NCBI GenBank assembly: GCA_035582835.1
Contig: JAYKAV010002932.1
Span: 103,548-167,547 of the forward strand
From: Phoebastria nigripes
Taxonomy: Eukaryota > Chordata > Aves > Procellariiformes > Diomedeidae
DNA length: 64,000 nt
Reading direction: 5' to 3'
The notes beneath the pieces were generated by a model that was given only the letters and a program-made list of their open reading frames with translations, was not told the DNA's origin and ran no database searches. Below, one piece after another: positions 12,301-27,300 of this stretch. The stretch's first letter is position 1. Every line of letters begins with the position of its first letter. The translations under genes and the position numbers were made by a program.

Positions 12301-15300
12301 CAATCTCAATGCTCTTCTCCCTCTCCATTTTGCTCAGCAGCTCCCTCTGCTTCTTGATCTCATCCAGGAGTGTTTGGTCAGCTCTCAGCTCCTGCTCCTT
12401 CAGCTGTTCCTCAAGAGCATTTGCTCTGTGGAGNGGAGAGAGAGAGGATTAACCATTCCTGATGGCTCACCCCCGGCACGCTGCCATCCCAAGGGAGGGA
12501 TCAGACTCTCTTCCCAGCCTTTCTTCCACCACACAGGAGAGCTGGGAGAAGCAAACTGTAAAATAGAGCGAACTTTCAGGGAAAGTACACCTATCGCCAT
12601 CTCAAGCAGCAGGTGTATGAGGGCTTCACTTCGTCCCAGCAGATGCAGTGGGAAAGCAACATGGTCCATGAAACCCCCAAGGACACTACTGCTGACCAAC
12701 ATGACAGTCAAATAAAATAAGCCAGGCGGTACGTGCTGGTATTGTCTCTGTCTAGTTTTTTTAAGTCTCCAGGCTGCATCAAAACCCTTTTTAAGGGGGA
12801 GGCCAACAAGGGGGTGAGGTGAGGGTGAAAGCACAGTAATCATTTTATAACCCACAGCCTGTGGGTCACAGTCACAGCATCACCTAGAACAAGCTACTTA
12901 ATCAGAATCTCNTAGAATCATTTAGGTTGGAAAAGACCTTTAAGATCATCGAATCCAACCGTAAATCCCAGGGTTGTGGTTTNACCTGTAGTGGCCGTGG
13001 CAGAGAAATCCTCCTTCAGCCATTTCTAGCATTTTGGGCTCCTTTACTCTGCCCTGAAGTAGTCTCGTTGCGCTGAGAAAAGACGACAACAGCCCCAATC
13101 CTCCTCNTTTTTACTCTCTCATGTCCCCACAAAAAATACGGGATCTGCAGGTCTACCTTCTCTGTGTGCCAGCATAACAGCAATTTCCACGCGGTCCTGA
13201 GACCGTGACAGTGCAGGCAGCGGCCGTGTTTGCTCAGACAGGACAGAGGTGTTTGCCAGCACCCTACCTGCCCTCCGGAGCAGGCAGAGGCAGCCCATGC
13301 CCCTGCGCTGCAGTAAATCACCCAACCCCAACAGCGGTCCGAGAGCTGAGGTTCGCTAGTGTGCTGGAGTTTATGCAATCCCTTGCATAGGCAGGTGGGG
13401 AAGGCTTTTGCCAAATGAACCTATTCTTCAACCAGCAATGAGTACACTCGGGGCTTTACTTGATTAAAAGCTGACTGACGCTTCTGGGCCAAGCCGCTAA
13501 AGTGAAAACATTTCCCTGGCTGCAAAGTTTATCAGGGCTTAGAGAAACCTTTGTTTGAATCGCTCGATTCCTGACATGATTGTTACTTAACAGTCTTACA
13601 GCCCTATAGATAAACTCCTGCCGGCTTTATCTGCCGAGGGTAAATATGCTGCTGGAAGAGAGAAGCCTGCCAGATTAGTAAAGGCAGCGATTACATCAAA
13701 TGGGATCCAGAGGGCTACACCCCAGCCAGGATCCGAAAGCAACAGGATCAAGGCTGGCTGTGGGGAGGGTAGAGATGGGTAGTAGGGACCCTGCTGTACC
13801 TGCCACCCAGACCTAATGGGTGAAATAAGGGCCAGAAAGAGTCCATACAGAGTGAGTATGAAGTATATATCGTTCCTGAATGGGAAGCTTTCCAAGAAGC
13901 ATGACCCCCCCGTGGTCCTCTGAGCCAATCCCTGGAGCTCCAGAGCTCCACAGAGAGCTTTCAGGATGGACATGTGGGGCGGGGAAGCACATAAAAAGAG
14001 ATCAAAAAAAAAAAAAAAAGAAAAAAGAGACACCTAAAAAGCACTGTTATAGTTACATGCATCTGAGCAGAACGTTGCAAAGGAGATATTTGCCATTTGT
14101 CCCAGCTGAGCTGCGAGCCGTTTCCTGCGCTCCTGGGAATTTGCCAGAGACCCAGAAAAGCGTGTGCAGGATGTCGCGGTCCCACGCACGGCCCTCATGC
14201 AGAGAAGGCAGCCTGAACCCCCACTGGATTTAACCACGGCTGCCCTCTGCCAGGGCAAGATCAGATCGTCAAGGGCAGAGCTGTGAAGCTTTCCTGCTAT
14301 TTTCTGTCCGTCTCCCTCATCTCCTGCTGCCTCCTTTCCCCACACGCTCCGGCATCTCCTGCCTGCGTGCAGGCAGGCAGCTGGCCCGNGGGGAAGGCAC
14401 AGGGTGCTGCAGTACATGGAGGGGGAAAAGATGTTAAGGCGACGCTAAGCTGCATTTTGGCCACAGCACGAGCCGGGCTCCCTTACCTGTGCACGAGCTG
14501 CAGGTTTTCCTGCTTTAGGCGGCTGTGCTGCTCGCCGTTAGCAGCCGTGTCCTTCTCCAGCTCCGTCACCCGCTTCTCCAGGAAGACCACCTGCGCAACG
14601 GGAGAGGAGAAGATCAGCCACCCGTGCTTAAACCCGCTGGCAAAGTGGCACCAAGTGCCGGAGCAACTCCCACCACCTCCAGCACACTGTGCAGGTGCTC
14701 CCCGCTCGCTTTGGGGCTGCCTCGGTTTGTTGTACTGATTCAGAGCCCGTCACCCCGACACAGCTCCCGGCACTACCGGCATCCCGCTCTTCACCGCGCA
14801 AGGCAGCCTGAGCTGCAGGAGCCATCACTGGGGCTAGCTACTTATAAACGGATGGTTGCCACTGAAATCAGGTAGCCATGCCTCGATTTAAAGCATCCTT
14901 TTAAAATATCCTTTTACAGCCTGGCTTCTCAGTTTTTGATGTCTCCTATGTACCAATACAGGGCCAAACGCTTCGCTCTTTACTTTCTTCATACCCTTCA
15001 TGATGATACCCTAGATGGAGGTCTAGAGGGAAAGACCCCAGCTGGATCACCAGAGCTCCGCTGCATCCAAGTGCNGCCCTGAGGCTGGGGATAACCACCC
15101 GCTGCCTGAAACAGGACTGAAGGACCCTGGGTTNGCAGCTACACGTAAATAAAGTCACATAAGAGGAAACAATGCTAGCTGGTGGGAAAGGATCAGAGAT
15201 GGGTATTTTCTCCCTGTACCTATATGGGGCTTATTTCAGCTGTATTTGCATTTTCATTCACTTTCCCTAAATAGCGCCCAACTTTGAAGAGCAAAGGGGG

Positions 15301-18300
15301 CCAGGAGTGCCCCTCTACCTCCCACCCAAGCAGGAGTGCGGGTGGGTGGGGAACTGCAGGAGGACAGAGTTCGTGGTCCCAAAAATCCCATTTATACCTA
15401 TACAAGAACAATCATGAAAGAGAGGCAATTAGGAGCATGTCTGCAAAACCCAAACCATCGCTCTGGGGAGAAGGNCAAGCGACATGCAAGTGTATTAAAA
15501 AGAACAACATGCAGAGACACAAGGCCTTTCCCAGAAGTGCATACATGGTTTCCCAAGCCAGATGCCTTCAGGAATGTGAGGGTTTTATTCAACTTTCAGA
15601 CTTGGAAAAATGTTGATTTTTAAAATTTTTTTTTAAAGGTCTTCTATGCATTACAATTATAGCAGAGTGCAGCCACACACATATGTATTTCTCTTTCACA
15701 TTTTGCTCAATGCAGCTATTTGTGATTCCAGAATTAAAAAGCCATTTTCAAGGAGTTTCGGGACTGCAGCAAATGGTTACACAAGCCACAACTCACCTAT
15801 CTTTACCTCTCCTGTTTTCCCTTAGCTATTTTTAGCTTGGGGGGCTCAAACAAAAGCTTTCTTGTGCTCCTGCCCCGCTCCCATCTTGCCCTACAACCCT
15901 TTTCTCATAACACCCCAGCAAAACCCAACAGGACCAGCACAAGATCAGCTTTACATCTTCATGGCACAAGCAGCAGCGGCAAGAGCGTGCCAAGGGAAGG
16001 AAGTCCTTGATTCTCATCAGGCGACTTTGCTCATCTCAGAAAAGCAGAAATTGAGAACATCTTATTACGTGAAGCAGAAGTGAAAATAGAGCCTGCAAAC
16101 AGCTACCCCCTCCTCCCGGCGAGCTGGAGGGAAGCCACCCTCACTGCAAGCGGGGCAGCACACCTCCGCCCCTGGGAGAAGGCACCAGTGCCACCTCCTG
16201 ACTCAACACAGGACCTCTGCAATTCGACTGGGAACACTCTCATTCTCCATCCCCTCAATTCGGAGGGTTTCGTATGTCCCACTTGCACTGATCTACCCAA
16301 GCGCCAGCTGTGCAGCAAGAGAAGCTTCAGCCTAACTCCTGNCTGGGGATCTCAGAGCATTGCAAGCCACCACATGCTCCAGGATAGCATAGACAGCACT
16401 GCTCTTACCTTGTCTGTGATGTCCTCTTCTGTACACTCCAGCGTATCCCGGTAAGACCCCTCCATCACCCCCACGGACAGCGTGCTCGTCTGATGCAACT
16501 GTCTGTAACAGAGACAGACCGCCCCAACCCACAGCAACACGAACATTAGAGCGAACATCGCAGGACACAGCAATTTCAGATGACAACCGCTCTTGCAGGA
16601 TACAGCCCCCTCTCTCCCCTCCTCAGCTGCCACCTCCTTTTCCAAGGGGATTTGATAGCACTGCTCCTTCTTGGAGCAAAGGATGGNGTGGGCCAGGTCC
16701 TTCTCACCACCACAAGCTCCAACAGGCAATGAAGCTCACCGCCTCGGTGCGCCCAGATAACAGGGATGAGCGGGTGGACGCTTACCAGCTGAACGAACGC
16801 ACCCTGCGAGGGAAGCGCAGACGTGGACACATGCTGCTGGGACTTCATACCATGATCATTTGTTCTTGCTCTTTGGAATGGGAAGAGATAAGAGCTCACT
16901 CTCTTCACTTTCTTTCTTTACGAACATACCAAGGCTGTGTATTATCCAGCTAAGGACAGCGTACTCTGCTCTGGCCACTGATAAGGTTAATAAGAAGTTG
17001 GGGGCAGCGGGTGTGAGGGGAGGGAGGGGAGAAAAAACCCTGAACCTGTTGTGAAACACCCCAGCCCACCTCCCTGCACCGGCCACGACAGCCGAGAGCG
17101 AGCTAATCATTAGCAAGGCCTTGCGACATTGGTGTCCATAGCTTTGCGGCGATCTAAAGGACACCCCGTGGAGGGGCTGATCTGCGCTTAATCCTCGTGT
17201 TATCACCGCAGACCGGCTCCATCGTCTCGTGGCACAAGAAACCATTATTGCCCCGGGGAGGGGTGGTTGTATTCCAGCTCTGTGAACCCCAGGCAGATGC
17301 TGCCTGGAGAAAACCACTCTGCTCTCCCACTGCAACACAAACAATGAGCAGCCTGATCTACCTTTGAAGCCAGCACTGCTTTGAGCAGGAGGTCAACGAG
17401 AAAACCGCAGAGGTCTCTCTGAACCTCAATTTTCCAAGGAATTTGTAATGTGGGCTCTCAAATTCACCCTGCTACGCAATATGCTCATGCAAATATTCAT
17501 GAAGCATAACTGGCATTTACCAAAGAGACCACAGCTGAGTACCAGCCTTATTTTGCATCCTCACCCTGAGTATATATTTAGATCCTGAAGTCTCGGGCAC
17601 ATTTGTCATTTAAATCATGCCAAGCACAACAGGGCCTAAGCAGCTGAGATTTCTTGGCACAAGCAGAACCTGGATAACAAAAGTCAGGAAAGAGCCCTTA
17701 CCAAAATAAAATAAATTTCCTGAAAGCAAATATTTTGGTATCATTCAGTAATTACAGTATCTGCAACAAAGGGTTTTCTTTGGGCTGATCTTAAGGATCT
17801 GGCTCTACTCTGCAGCAAACCCCTGTTACCTCTGTCGTTATCACAAACTAAACTCAACTGCTCTTGAATTAACCAATATTTACCTAATTTACCTGGGACA
17901 CAAGTCCCAGCCTCAAAAGCATCTTACAAATGCAAAGGGCCAGGAGGACTCAATCCCGTATAGACAGGGCATCTCCATTCCCAAAAGCATAACTCAAATC
18001 CTCCCCAAATTTGCTCTGCCAGACACAGGACAAAAACTAGACCTAAAACAGGAAACCTGGGGACAGGCTGCTCCCTTCAACCTTCTTTCCTGCCAGTGTT
18101 TTTAACAAAGATCTAGAAAGTAAGATGACCGGAACTAGGAAATGTAATATCAAGGACCCGCTTCCTCGCCAGGAGGGGAAATCGTGCCGGGGAGACTTGC
18201 TGACCGCAGGAAAAATGAAGAAGGGAAAGGTGTGAGAGCACAGCTGGGAGGGAGAGGCGTACAGAAGCTGCTCGGGTCAGCGCAGGGAGCAGATCGAGTG

Positions 18301-21300
18301 CCAGGGCACGGGGGTACGAGCATCACCCAAATCGAGCTGCCTATTCCTCTGCAGCATCCCTGCCCTGCTCGGAAACGAGCAAAGAGAAAGCCTAGGACTG
18401 CAGAGGGCAATCTCCCTCCCGAGCAGGGCAGAGGCAGGCAGGACAGCTAAGGTAAGCCTTAGTATATTCTTAAAAGCAGGACGACACAAGAACAGGAGGG
18501 ATGGTGAAGCTGGGACAGGAAAGGTGAACATCGAGAGGGGATGGACCCTCTGCCCCAGCGATTCAGGGCAAACTCTGCAGCTTTTCCTGTGCAGGCAGGG
18601 ATAAAAATGCCCACAAAGAAAGGGTGACCGGCATCACATGAGATGGTCCCNAAGGACAGAAGCAGCACGGCATTAAACCCCAGGGTGGGGTTACCTGCAG
18701 TCACCCCCCGGGAACTCCCCAGAGCCCCTGCCCGAGGTGGGAGGGCTGCTCCAGCAAAGGCAAGTACCAAGGATTACACTGAGCAAAGTAAGACAGAGCC
18801 AAGAGAGTCGTCTGAGACGACTAGCTTTTTTAGGGTGCTGAAGAAATCCCTCTGAGTGGGTGTACTGACTGGTCTGGTCTTCTAGAGGCTCTAGAGACCC
18901 ACCACGGTGACACTGGAGAGGAGACAGCCTGGTCAAGCAGTCCAGAATGCCCTTCTAGAGACTCCTTCCCCGCTCCACATGCCCCCTGCTAGGGCGCTGG
19001 CAGGATGGAGGAGGGAAAGCACCCCTACTTTTGTCCTAGAAAAACGTCAGGTTGACACCAGCCTCCAGCTGCGTACACGGGTGAGAAATCCCCATTTCAG
19101 AAAAACGGCTATTACAAACTATATCAGAATTAAACCCGCTTTTCCCCAGCGCTGTGCAACACGTCCAGAAGTACAACACTGCAAACTTATTTTGACAGCC
19201 TTCCTTCTGTGGGCCCGGCAGCTAGTACGGGCACCCCTCTCACCGAGCAGTAATATGAGTAATGAGCTTACCTTGCCACCTTCTTGCTTGAGAGTCTTTT
19301 ATTTGGACTGCAAAATGAAGGAAAAACAGGAAAGAGTTAGGAAAGCTGACAGTGGAGAGCAAGGGAAACAGGAAACTGCAAGCGCTCCGGGGCACATCCT
19401 TTGCTATGGCAGGGGAGCACCCACACGGCATGCACCACCCACACAGCCCGGCCACCCCCGGTAAAAGGCAGGCGAGGAAACTGCTCACATATTTAACAGC
19501 CCGTCGATAACGAACCAAATGGAATAATGCTGCAGAAAACCTCACCGCCTCCAGCAACGGTATCCTCTCACCGACTGATCCCTGTTCCTGAAAGCTGATC
19601 CCCAAGGAAAGCGCTAATAATAGCGGTGAGTTTGGTGGGCTTCAGCCNGGCGCCGATGGCAGACCGAGCTACGTCTCCTGCACCCCGCAGCACCCCAGCC
19701 CTCCCTTCCCTGCCGCCCCCCGGGAGCTCCCTGCCCGGCGGCTGGGGGACAGGGTGCACCTCCTGCCCGCAAACGGGCACTTCCATCCTTCTGCACGCTG
19801 GTTTGCACTTCTCACAAAGATTATTCTCGCTATTTGGCTCTGGATCACCGGAGAATTGCTGCCTACACGTAGCTCAGAGATTTTAGGAGCTGTTGATCAT
19901 GTCCCTTTCTGGATTTTAAGCACAGGCACTGTTATAATTGCTGGGGACAGGTATGAGCTCTCCTTTGCACAGATAACTGACGGAGACCACACACCCTGGC
20001 TCTATATGCCCCAGCCAGCTGCCACCATACCGCAGCGGTCAGGGTTTAGCTAGCGCTCTGCGTGACCCAGGGTACGAACAGCCAAGGTCTGCATTACCCT
20101 GCCCCCGCCCCTCGGGACGGGGCTGCGAGCTCTCCCTGCTGTGAAGAAAAAGCCTTTTTCAGAAACAGCTACTTGCTAATATGCTCCTTCCAGTCCTTCG
20201 GTCGTGATCGATGCAGCTGCATGCTAGTGAAGCAAGCGGGGCTTGGATCTCACTCCTCATCTTCCACCCAAGCACATACTGTTGTCAAACAGACGCCACT
20301 GGGACACATCACTGATACCAAATCATCACTGAACGATGACAGCAAACACAGCTCTAGCCCGAGCGGAGAAGCAGCAATTGCATTCCCTGGTGCTTAGCTC
20401 AATTTGGGGGGGGGGGGGATCATCTGGGAGTCCATTCCTGCCTTGAGCTGCAGCAATTACATTAGTTCTTAGAAGGAGGAATTAGAAATAGTTCAGGACA
20501 CTTTTCTTTAAAAAAAAAAACCAACAAAAAACCCCCAAAAAAACCAAAACCAAAACAATGACCGACCAGGGGTTGTTGTCAGGGTTACCAGCCCTCGTGT
20601 CAAAAGTGCATCCTCAAACCCCAGATTTCCAAGGAGTGCAAGAGCCGCTGCTGGCCGGGCTTCAAGGACACTCAGCACCCGCCCGAGGGGAGGAGGTCAG
20701 GCCCTCGTGTTTGCCAGCAATTGTAACGAGTCACGTATGGCCCCAGCACCGGAGGGAGAAAAAATATTTTTCTCTGCAAACAGCTCGTCGGAAAGCAGTG
20801 CTGGCACCTGCGGGTCTCTCTGGAGGGGATGCGACACCGCCGCTGCTTCAAGGGCACTAAAACAAAAATGGACTTTTACAGAACTGCTTCATCCCAAGCT
20901 CCTGGAGGATTTCTTCCCTGCCTTCCTGTGCCACGGGCTCGGGCAGCGCTGCCCCGATGCCGGGATGAGGCTCCCCACCTTATTCCAAGTGTAGAACGCT
21001 GCATATACACCCACAGCCTTTAAGAGTGAGGCTGTTACACAGCGGCTTGGGCTTCGCACCAGCTGCTAGCATCGTCTGGAGCGAGTGTCTTCAGGCTTCG
21101 CCTGCCAGGCATGGTGCGAGGCTGCTTGGCCCAGATTTTGGTCCAGTTTCTGCTGCTCTCTTCACCTACTTGTCCCCTGCACTGAGGGCTTCACGTTGCT
21201 GGTGATGCTAGGAGCAAACAGGTCCTGCCACGTCCCGNGTGCTGCACGGGGACACCTCTCGCATCCTCACCGCAGAAAGGGTGGGCGATGCCCCTTTCAT

Positions 21301-24300
21301 CGGGTCGGTGCGCAGGGGCACTTGGAACAAGTTTCCAGCAAATTTGTGCACAGGAAACTCCGAACACGGATGGAGGAACCATACCTACTCGCCCTGAGCA
21401 GCTATGGAATTCCCACCGTGACACCACGGGACGGGGAAGCCTCCTCTGGAAATCCCATCCACCACAAGAGGCTCAGAAGTGTTAGTTCAGCTTTGCAGGT
21501 AAATTTGGTGGAGAAAGCCTGAAATGGAGCGGGGCTACTGGTGCACCCAGGGAAGTCCAGCGTTCTTCTTAACAACTGCATAACCTGAGACCCATCACTG
21601 ACCCTCAAGGCCTCCAAACACAAAGGCAACTATTTGCCTGAGAAAGATAGAGGGAGAGAGGTACTTTTTCCACTGAAAAAAAAAAAATTAAGGTCAAGCT
21701 CCTATTTGTTTTCCAGTTCTCTTCCCATGGCNATATAGCCCAGGAGAGCTCCCATGTCACACTGTCCCCGCAGAGGACAGATAGAGACCAAGAGCATGAC
21801 CAAAAACNGGGCTTGAAATTGCACACCAGATGCAAGCAGAATGATCATCATTAATGCCACCATCCTTCCACCCAGTGGACTGCAAACAGGTCTGAAAAAA
21901 ATACACAACTAGAAATCCCTCCCCACTTGTCAAATCAGCAAGTCCAGCTGCTGGCTGATAGACCTCAAGCATTACATTCAAAAGCTCATGAAGTTCCTAC
22001 GCAAAGGTCCCGGCGTTTATCACATCTACCTGGCTAGTGGTGGCACATAGGTGGGCAGGCAGCTGGCGAAGCCGAGTGAAACACGATTTTACTGCTGCAA
22101 AGCAAGCGTCTACAGGNGAGGTCCCAAGCCACAGAGAGCAAGCTGATGTTTTCAGGTTACTGCTGCAGCGGGAGGACGGGCTGTACCTGCCCTTCCAGGT
22201 TGAACCAGCAACTCAGGCGTGCCTCCACGCTGGGTATTACCGGCCAGAAGACCTGGCAGTCTTTTCCTTGGTGACAGAAATACTGTACACGATCAGCTTA
22301 CGGCTTCAAGTCCCGATGCAAGGACTGCATTACTTGGAGCGTGAAGAAGCACCCACCACTCAGCGGGACATGCAAAGGGGCTGCCCAGAGCAGAAGGGAA
22401 GACTCTCATTGTCTGCCAGCGTCCGTGGCTCAGATTAAAGGAAACTTCTGCTCACCCTCCATAATGTTATTACAGCATTTACCACCTGGAGAGGCTCACC
22501 TCGTTNGGTGAAATTCATCCCCTTTCGCAACCAGGAATCCAGCAACGCACCAGCAAGACAAGGAGAGTCTTCCCTTCAAGAACATCATTCCCAACACTGA
22601 AATGGCCACACACAAGCCCAATTACCTATTCATTTCAAGATCATTCAGGCGAGCAGAAAGATCCTCGAGGCGGTTGATTTGTTTGTGGCACTGGCTACAG
22701 TAAAACTCAAATGCTTCATCTGCGATAATGCTGTGCAGTTTCGCAGCGAGCGGATTGGTGCTAGAGAAATCACAAGGGTCATTTTATCAGGACAGAACAG
22801 ACAGGGCTGATTTTCGTCCATGGCTTCCACAAGCTGAGCGTACGTTTGGGCAGGGGAGCTTTTGGTGTGAGATACAAGACTTGCAATTAAAAACTTCAGG
22901 GCAGATTGGGTCACCTCCCCCCTCCATTTTAGAAGCCAAATCGCAGTCAATATGGAGCTGCCATAAATTAGCAGGACTTCCATCACCCTCCTCCCAGAGA
23001 CTTAGAGCAGCTGAGCTTGGCTTACGTTTTCAAACCCCTGTGCCAGGCTGCTCTTGTGGGGGACACCCTGAGAGCCCAGGGAAGGCGAGGTGCATGCTTT
23101 CCACAAACCTACACGACTACAAAGTTTACTTTCCGACATGATTTTCCAAGCAACGTGTCTCAGGAGGCTCTAGCAATGGTCCTGGTTTGCCTCGGTATAC
23201 GCAGACCGAACTCACACACCACTGGACTGGGTGCCATGGGCGAGAGCCGCATCCTTTGGTGTTTCGCACCGTTTTCCAACGGGATGCTCTAAAAATAAGT
23301 TAGCTGTGCAGCTGCGGACCCACCATTAGTAATGCACAGAGTCAGATTTTCATTGCAAAGAGCTCCCCTTTGAAGNTAAGCTCAAAAAGGTTGAGTTGTG
23401 ATTCAACTGCTGTCTCCTATGAAGTGAAGCACACAGAAGCTGAAGCAGCAGCTTTGCCTCGTTGTAGAGAACATCATTTGGCCAGGGGACATGGGGGTCT
23501 ACAGGACTTTAACAGCCTGGGGAGCTAATGGGTCAGATCAGCTTTTCATTTTCAGCTGCTGATGTGGAAAACAAGCTGCCGAGGCATTCACCAACACTTG
23601 GCAAACCAGGGAGCCNTTTCTCCCACCTGACATGACTTGGGCAGGACAGAGTTTGGCCAAGGAATTCTGAACAGCAAAGGGTCTGTGTTACTTTGGGGCC
23701 AAATGTACACCACAAATCCTTTCTGCAGGGAAACATGCTTCTGGAAGCCACAGACTTTAATCAAAGAAAGGTTAATAGTGAAAAAACAAAAGCAGTTCAA
23801 TAAGAAAGACAGGTAAAGGTGTGAGCAAACACAAGCAAGCTTAAAACCAAAAGGCATCTGAAAGGGCTAGTCAACCCCGTGATACAGATACACACTGGCA
23901 AGTCCTGGCCCGGGAGATGCTGAGTGCACGGGACACCCCAAGAGGATGCCCCCGGCTCAGCACCTTTGCATAACCCCTCATTGACGTTTTTTGGTGGCAG
24001 TGGGGTGTCAGCAGCCCAGCTACCCCCAGGGTCAGGCCTCTGAGTTTGTGCTGTCTGTACAGAATTTCCAATCCCCCTTAGAGCAGGCAACTGGACAACA
24101 GTAAACGCCGAATTGCTCATCTCTTCCCATTCCTGGAAAAAAAAAAAAAATTGAAGAACATTCCCCCTAGGGCAGGTTTGGACCCAGGATAATCATTATC
24201 CACCAGCAGTCAGTTCAGTTGCTCAGGCTTTGCACAGGGTAAGAGGTGACAGAAGCTTTGTGACACCTGGAAGAAGTGATGTGCCCTTTTCTGGGCTCCG

Positions 24301-27300
24301 TCCCCGTGCTTGGCTGCACGTGAGCCCCGTTCAGCGAGTCCTCCTCACCCCTGCCGGGAGGCAGAAACAGCTCACCCGGCTGGGTGCATCCCTGGGCGAG
24401 GTGTGAACCCGAATCTTAACAAGCATTAATCAAAATGGGAAAAGAAACAGAGAGGAGAACCCACAGGCCAGCCTGGCAACTCTTCGGGTAGGTACAGATA
24501 TATTTGGCCTCTGGCTGCGTTGGTTGCTTGCCCGTTGAGTGGGCGAGAGCTCAACCGCGCTGCACCTCGGGGCGTCCCCACCTACCCCTTGTGGCAAGCT
24601 GCCACCCTCTGCGCCGTACGCAGCCTTCCTGCCTCCTCCCTCCATCTCCTGGAGTAATGTTCGTCTTCCACAGGTCATCGGTGCTTACTGACACAGCACG
24701 TCAGCAGCCGAAACGAGTGCGGGTGAGGAGCTTTTCCTTTCAGTTGCCATTCATTTCCCACCAAGCGTTACAGAGAGACTTCTCCAACCACATGGACGTG
24801 CCAGGGAAGAGGTGGCAACCCAAGAGGAGGGATCACAAACACACACGCAAGGACTAAGCAGGAAAACGCAACACCCCATAGTGTTCCCTGAAGGCTCTTG
24901 GTTCTTGCATTAGTCCTCTGGTGAAGATCTGGAGCTGTGGCAGGAAAATTTGTTGACGTTATTCCCACTTAGAGACTCTTGTAACATGGAAAGGGTGCGT
25001 GGCGATGTGACTGTTTACAAGCGATACTGTTCCTCGTATTCAAACCACAGCCAAAAAAAAAGTTCAGCCTGAACCAGAGATATCCTGTAGTTCTTTAAGG
25101 TTTCATTACGTTTAAACGCACTGGGGAGGCAGGTCTGTGTTCAGAAAAACAGTACAATCTCAGAGAACGATCAGCTAAGGACCTTCACGCACGCAACGAT
25201 AATCCAAGGTAAGGGCTAGACCTGAAAGGCATGAGGAAATCCTCTGTTTCAAACAGAATTGCATTCTTAACTCTGGAGGTTTTGCAGGGTTTATCTGCAG
25301 CCTGCCTCCCTAGCAAGCCCCAGCAGTGAGTCTCCAGCACAACCACCACGAGCTGCGTGGCCAGGTGCCGAGTGAGGCCCTCCCGGCAGAGGAAAGATGC
25401 TGCAGAGCATGATCTCATGGATAAGATCCAAAGAGACAGAGCAGCACAGGGGAGACAGTGCCCTGACAGAGCAAGATTTGAACACCGGGAGCGTAGGCAA
25501 CCTGGGAGCTCCAGACTGATATTAAAGAAGTTTAACTGATTGCAAAACTCCTTTAGCTGAGTATTTTCTTGCCAGGAGCCTTCTGGACTAGGTTGTAGGC
25601 CCACACTCAAAGAGAAACTCAAAACGAACACCAAGGTTGGTTTTTATCCGAGAGCACTTCCTACGCTGCAGCACCAGCACAGCCAGCCATACTCGGCACT
25701 TCTGCACAGTGCNATCAAGGGACAAGTGTGGATGAGTGACATGTCCCTTCCACTGCAGGGTATCCCATCACATCAAGCGCTGGAGCACTGGTTTCCTGAA
25801 GTAATGGGTTAGGCATGCTTTACAGCAACACTCTCCTATTGCAGGTTTAATTAACGTCTTCAAAATTGCTGCTGCACCAGCAAAAAAGAAAGTCAGCCCT
25901 GACATGCAGCAAAGCGCACATGTGGAGATTTGACAGTAGTTCCTCCCTGTCAGCCCTGTGCAACCAGAATTGCCCAAACTCTATGAAGAGCTTTGGGAAG
26001 CTGGTAGAAAACAGGCAGACAGCAAAACCAAAAAAGTTACAACAGGTTTATACTGCTGCAGAAACAGCAAACACATATCATCCCAAAGGAAGAAAGTATG
26101 TTCGTGTCTTCAACACAAGCGTGTGGCTGGCAGGGACCACTCCCGCCTCGTGCAGAGATGCACTGCCTGATGGAGAGACACGGCCCCGGTGTTAGCGGTC
26201 ATCGCAGAGACTCCGTGGGCTGCAGCAGTAGTTGATCATTCCAGCTTTTACTTTTTTGTCCTCAGAAAGTAAGTATTGACGGGTTTTGTACTGTCATACC
26301 AGCTCCTCAGTTCACCCTGCACAAGCTGGAAAACCAACATTTGCCTGGTTTCAGGCCCTAATGCAAGGAGTGCAGGGAAAATGCTACAGCCTGCTTCTTG
26401 CTCCGTGTATCCCTGAGGCTGCCGCAGCTTGTGCGAATCCAACCAAGCATCATATCAAAGCCAAAAATATAAGCACAGGAGAGAAAGAAAAAAATTGTCA
26501 TCCAACAGGACCAGGGATAGTTTTCTCTACCAGAAGGTTCTGCAAGGAGCCACATCCCTAATAGGAGTGGGAATGTGATGCTGTCCTGGATGCATGCGAA
26601 ANGCAGACTGCTCTTCCACCTGCTGCCGGGCATTAGTGCCTCTGGATGGGAGGGGGGGCACTGTTCAGGAAAAGGAAAGACTGAGGGAGGCAACTACTCT
26701 TCCACTTCCAAGCCGATTATCCCATTGTATCCAAAGTTTGCCAGGAACCCCCTCTTGCAGGCCGACTGGTGTGCAAACCCAAAGGAAACAAACTCACACA
26801 CACAAAGCCTAAGCGAAGACACTAAGCAAGTGAAACTGGTTAAAACATGGCCAGCACTGTGCTGAGCATTACCTGGGAGAGAGGAACGAGGAGCTATTAA
26901 AGCTGCTTTCCCCATTACACAAGCTGTCTGAGAACAAATCTGCTTCATTCCCTTCTCCGTAATCCTCAAAATGCTCCTCTCCGCTAATGACCGTAACGAT
27001 GGAGTGGCTGAGGTCCGAGCCCAGGGGCAGGTCGTGCGGATGGGATCTGTGGGAGTAGAGAGGAAGATGTTAGAGGGTGGCCACCGCAGCAGCCTTTCCA
27101 ATTGCGCTCGATACATCTGCTTTCCAATTCACGTCCCCCATTTCGGCAGACCAGGCTAGCTCTTCCTTACAGTGCAATTCACCCTGTGCCTTGAACACTG
27201 AAGGGGAAGCCCAGGCACCACTGGGAACTTTGCAGGCATTTTTTTGTTTTGTTTTGTTTTTTTCACAACAAACCAGTGCTTTTTCACACAAGCTCCCCTG

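Noticed and set aside
22037..22438. A 133-codon plus-strand open frame in an intron
   Set aside because: No recognisable domain, an N inside, and no promoter or splice context; GC content makes such frames common here.
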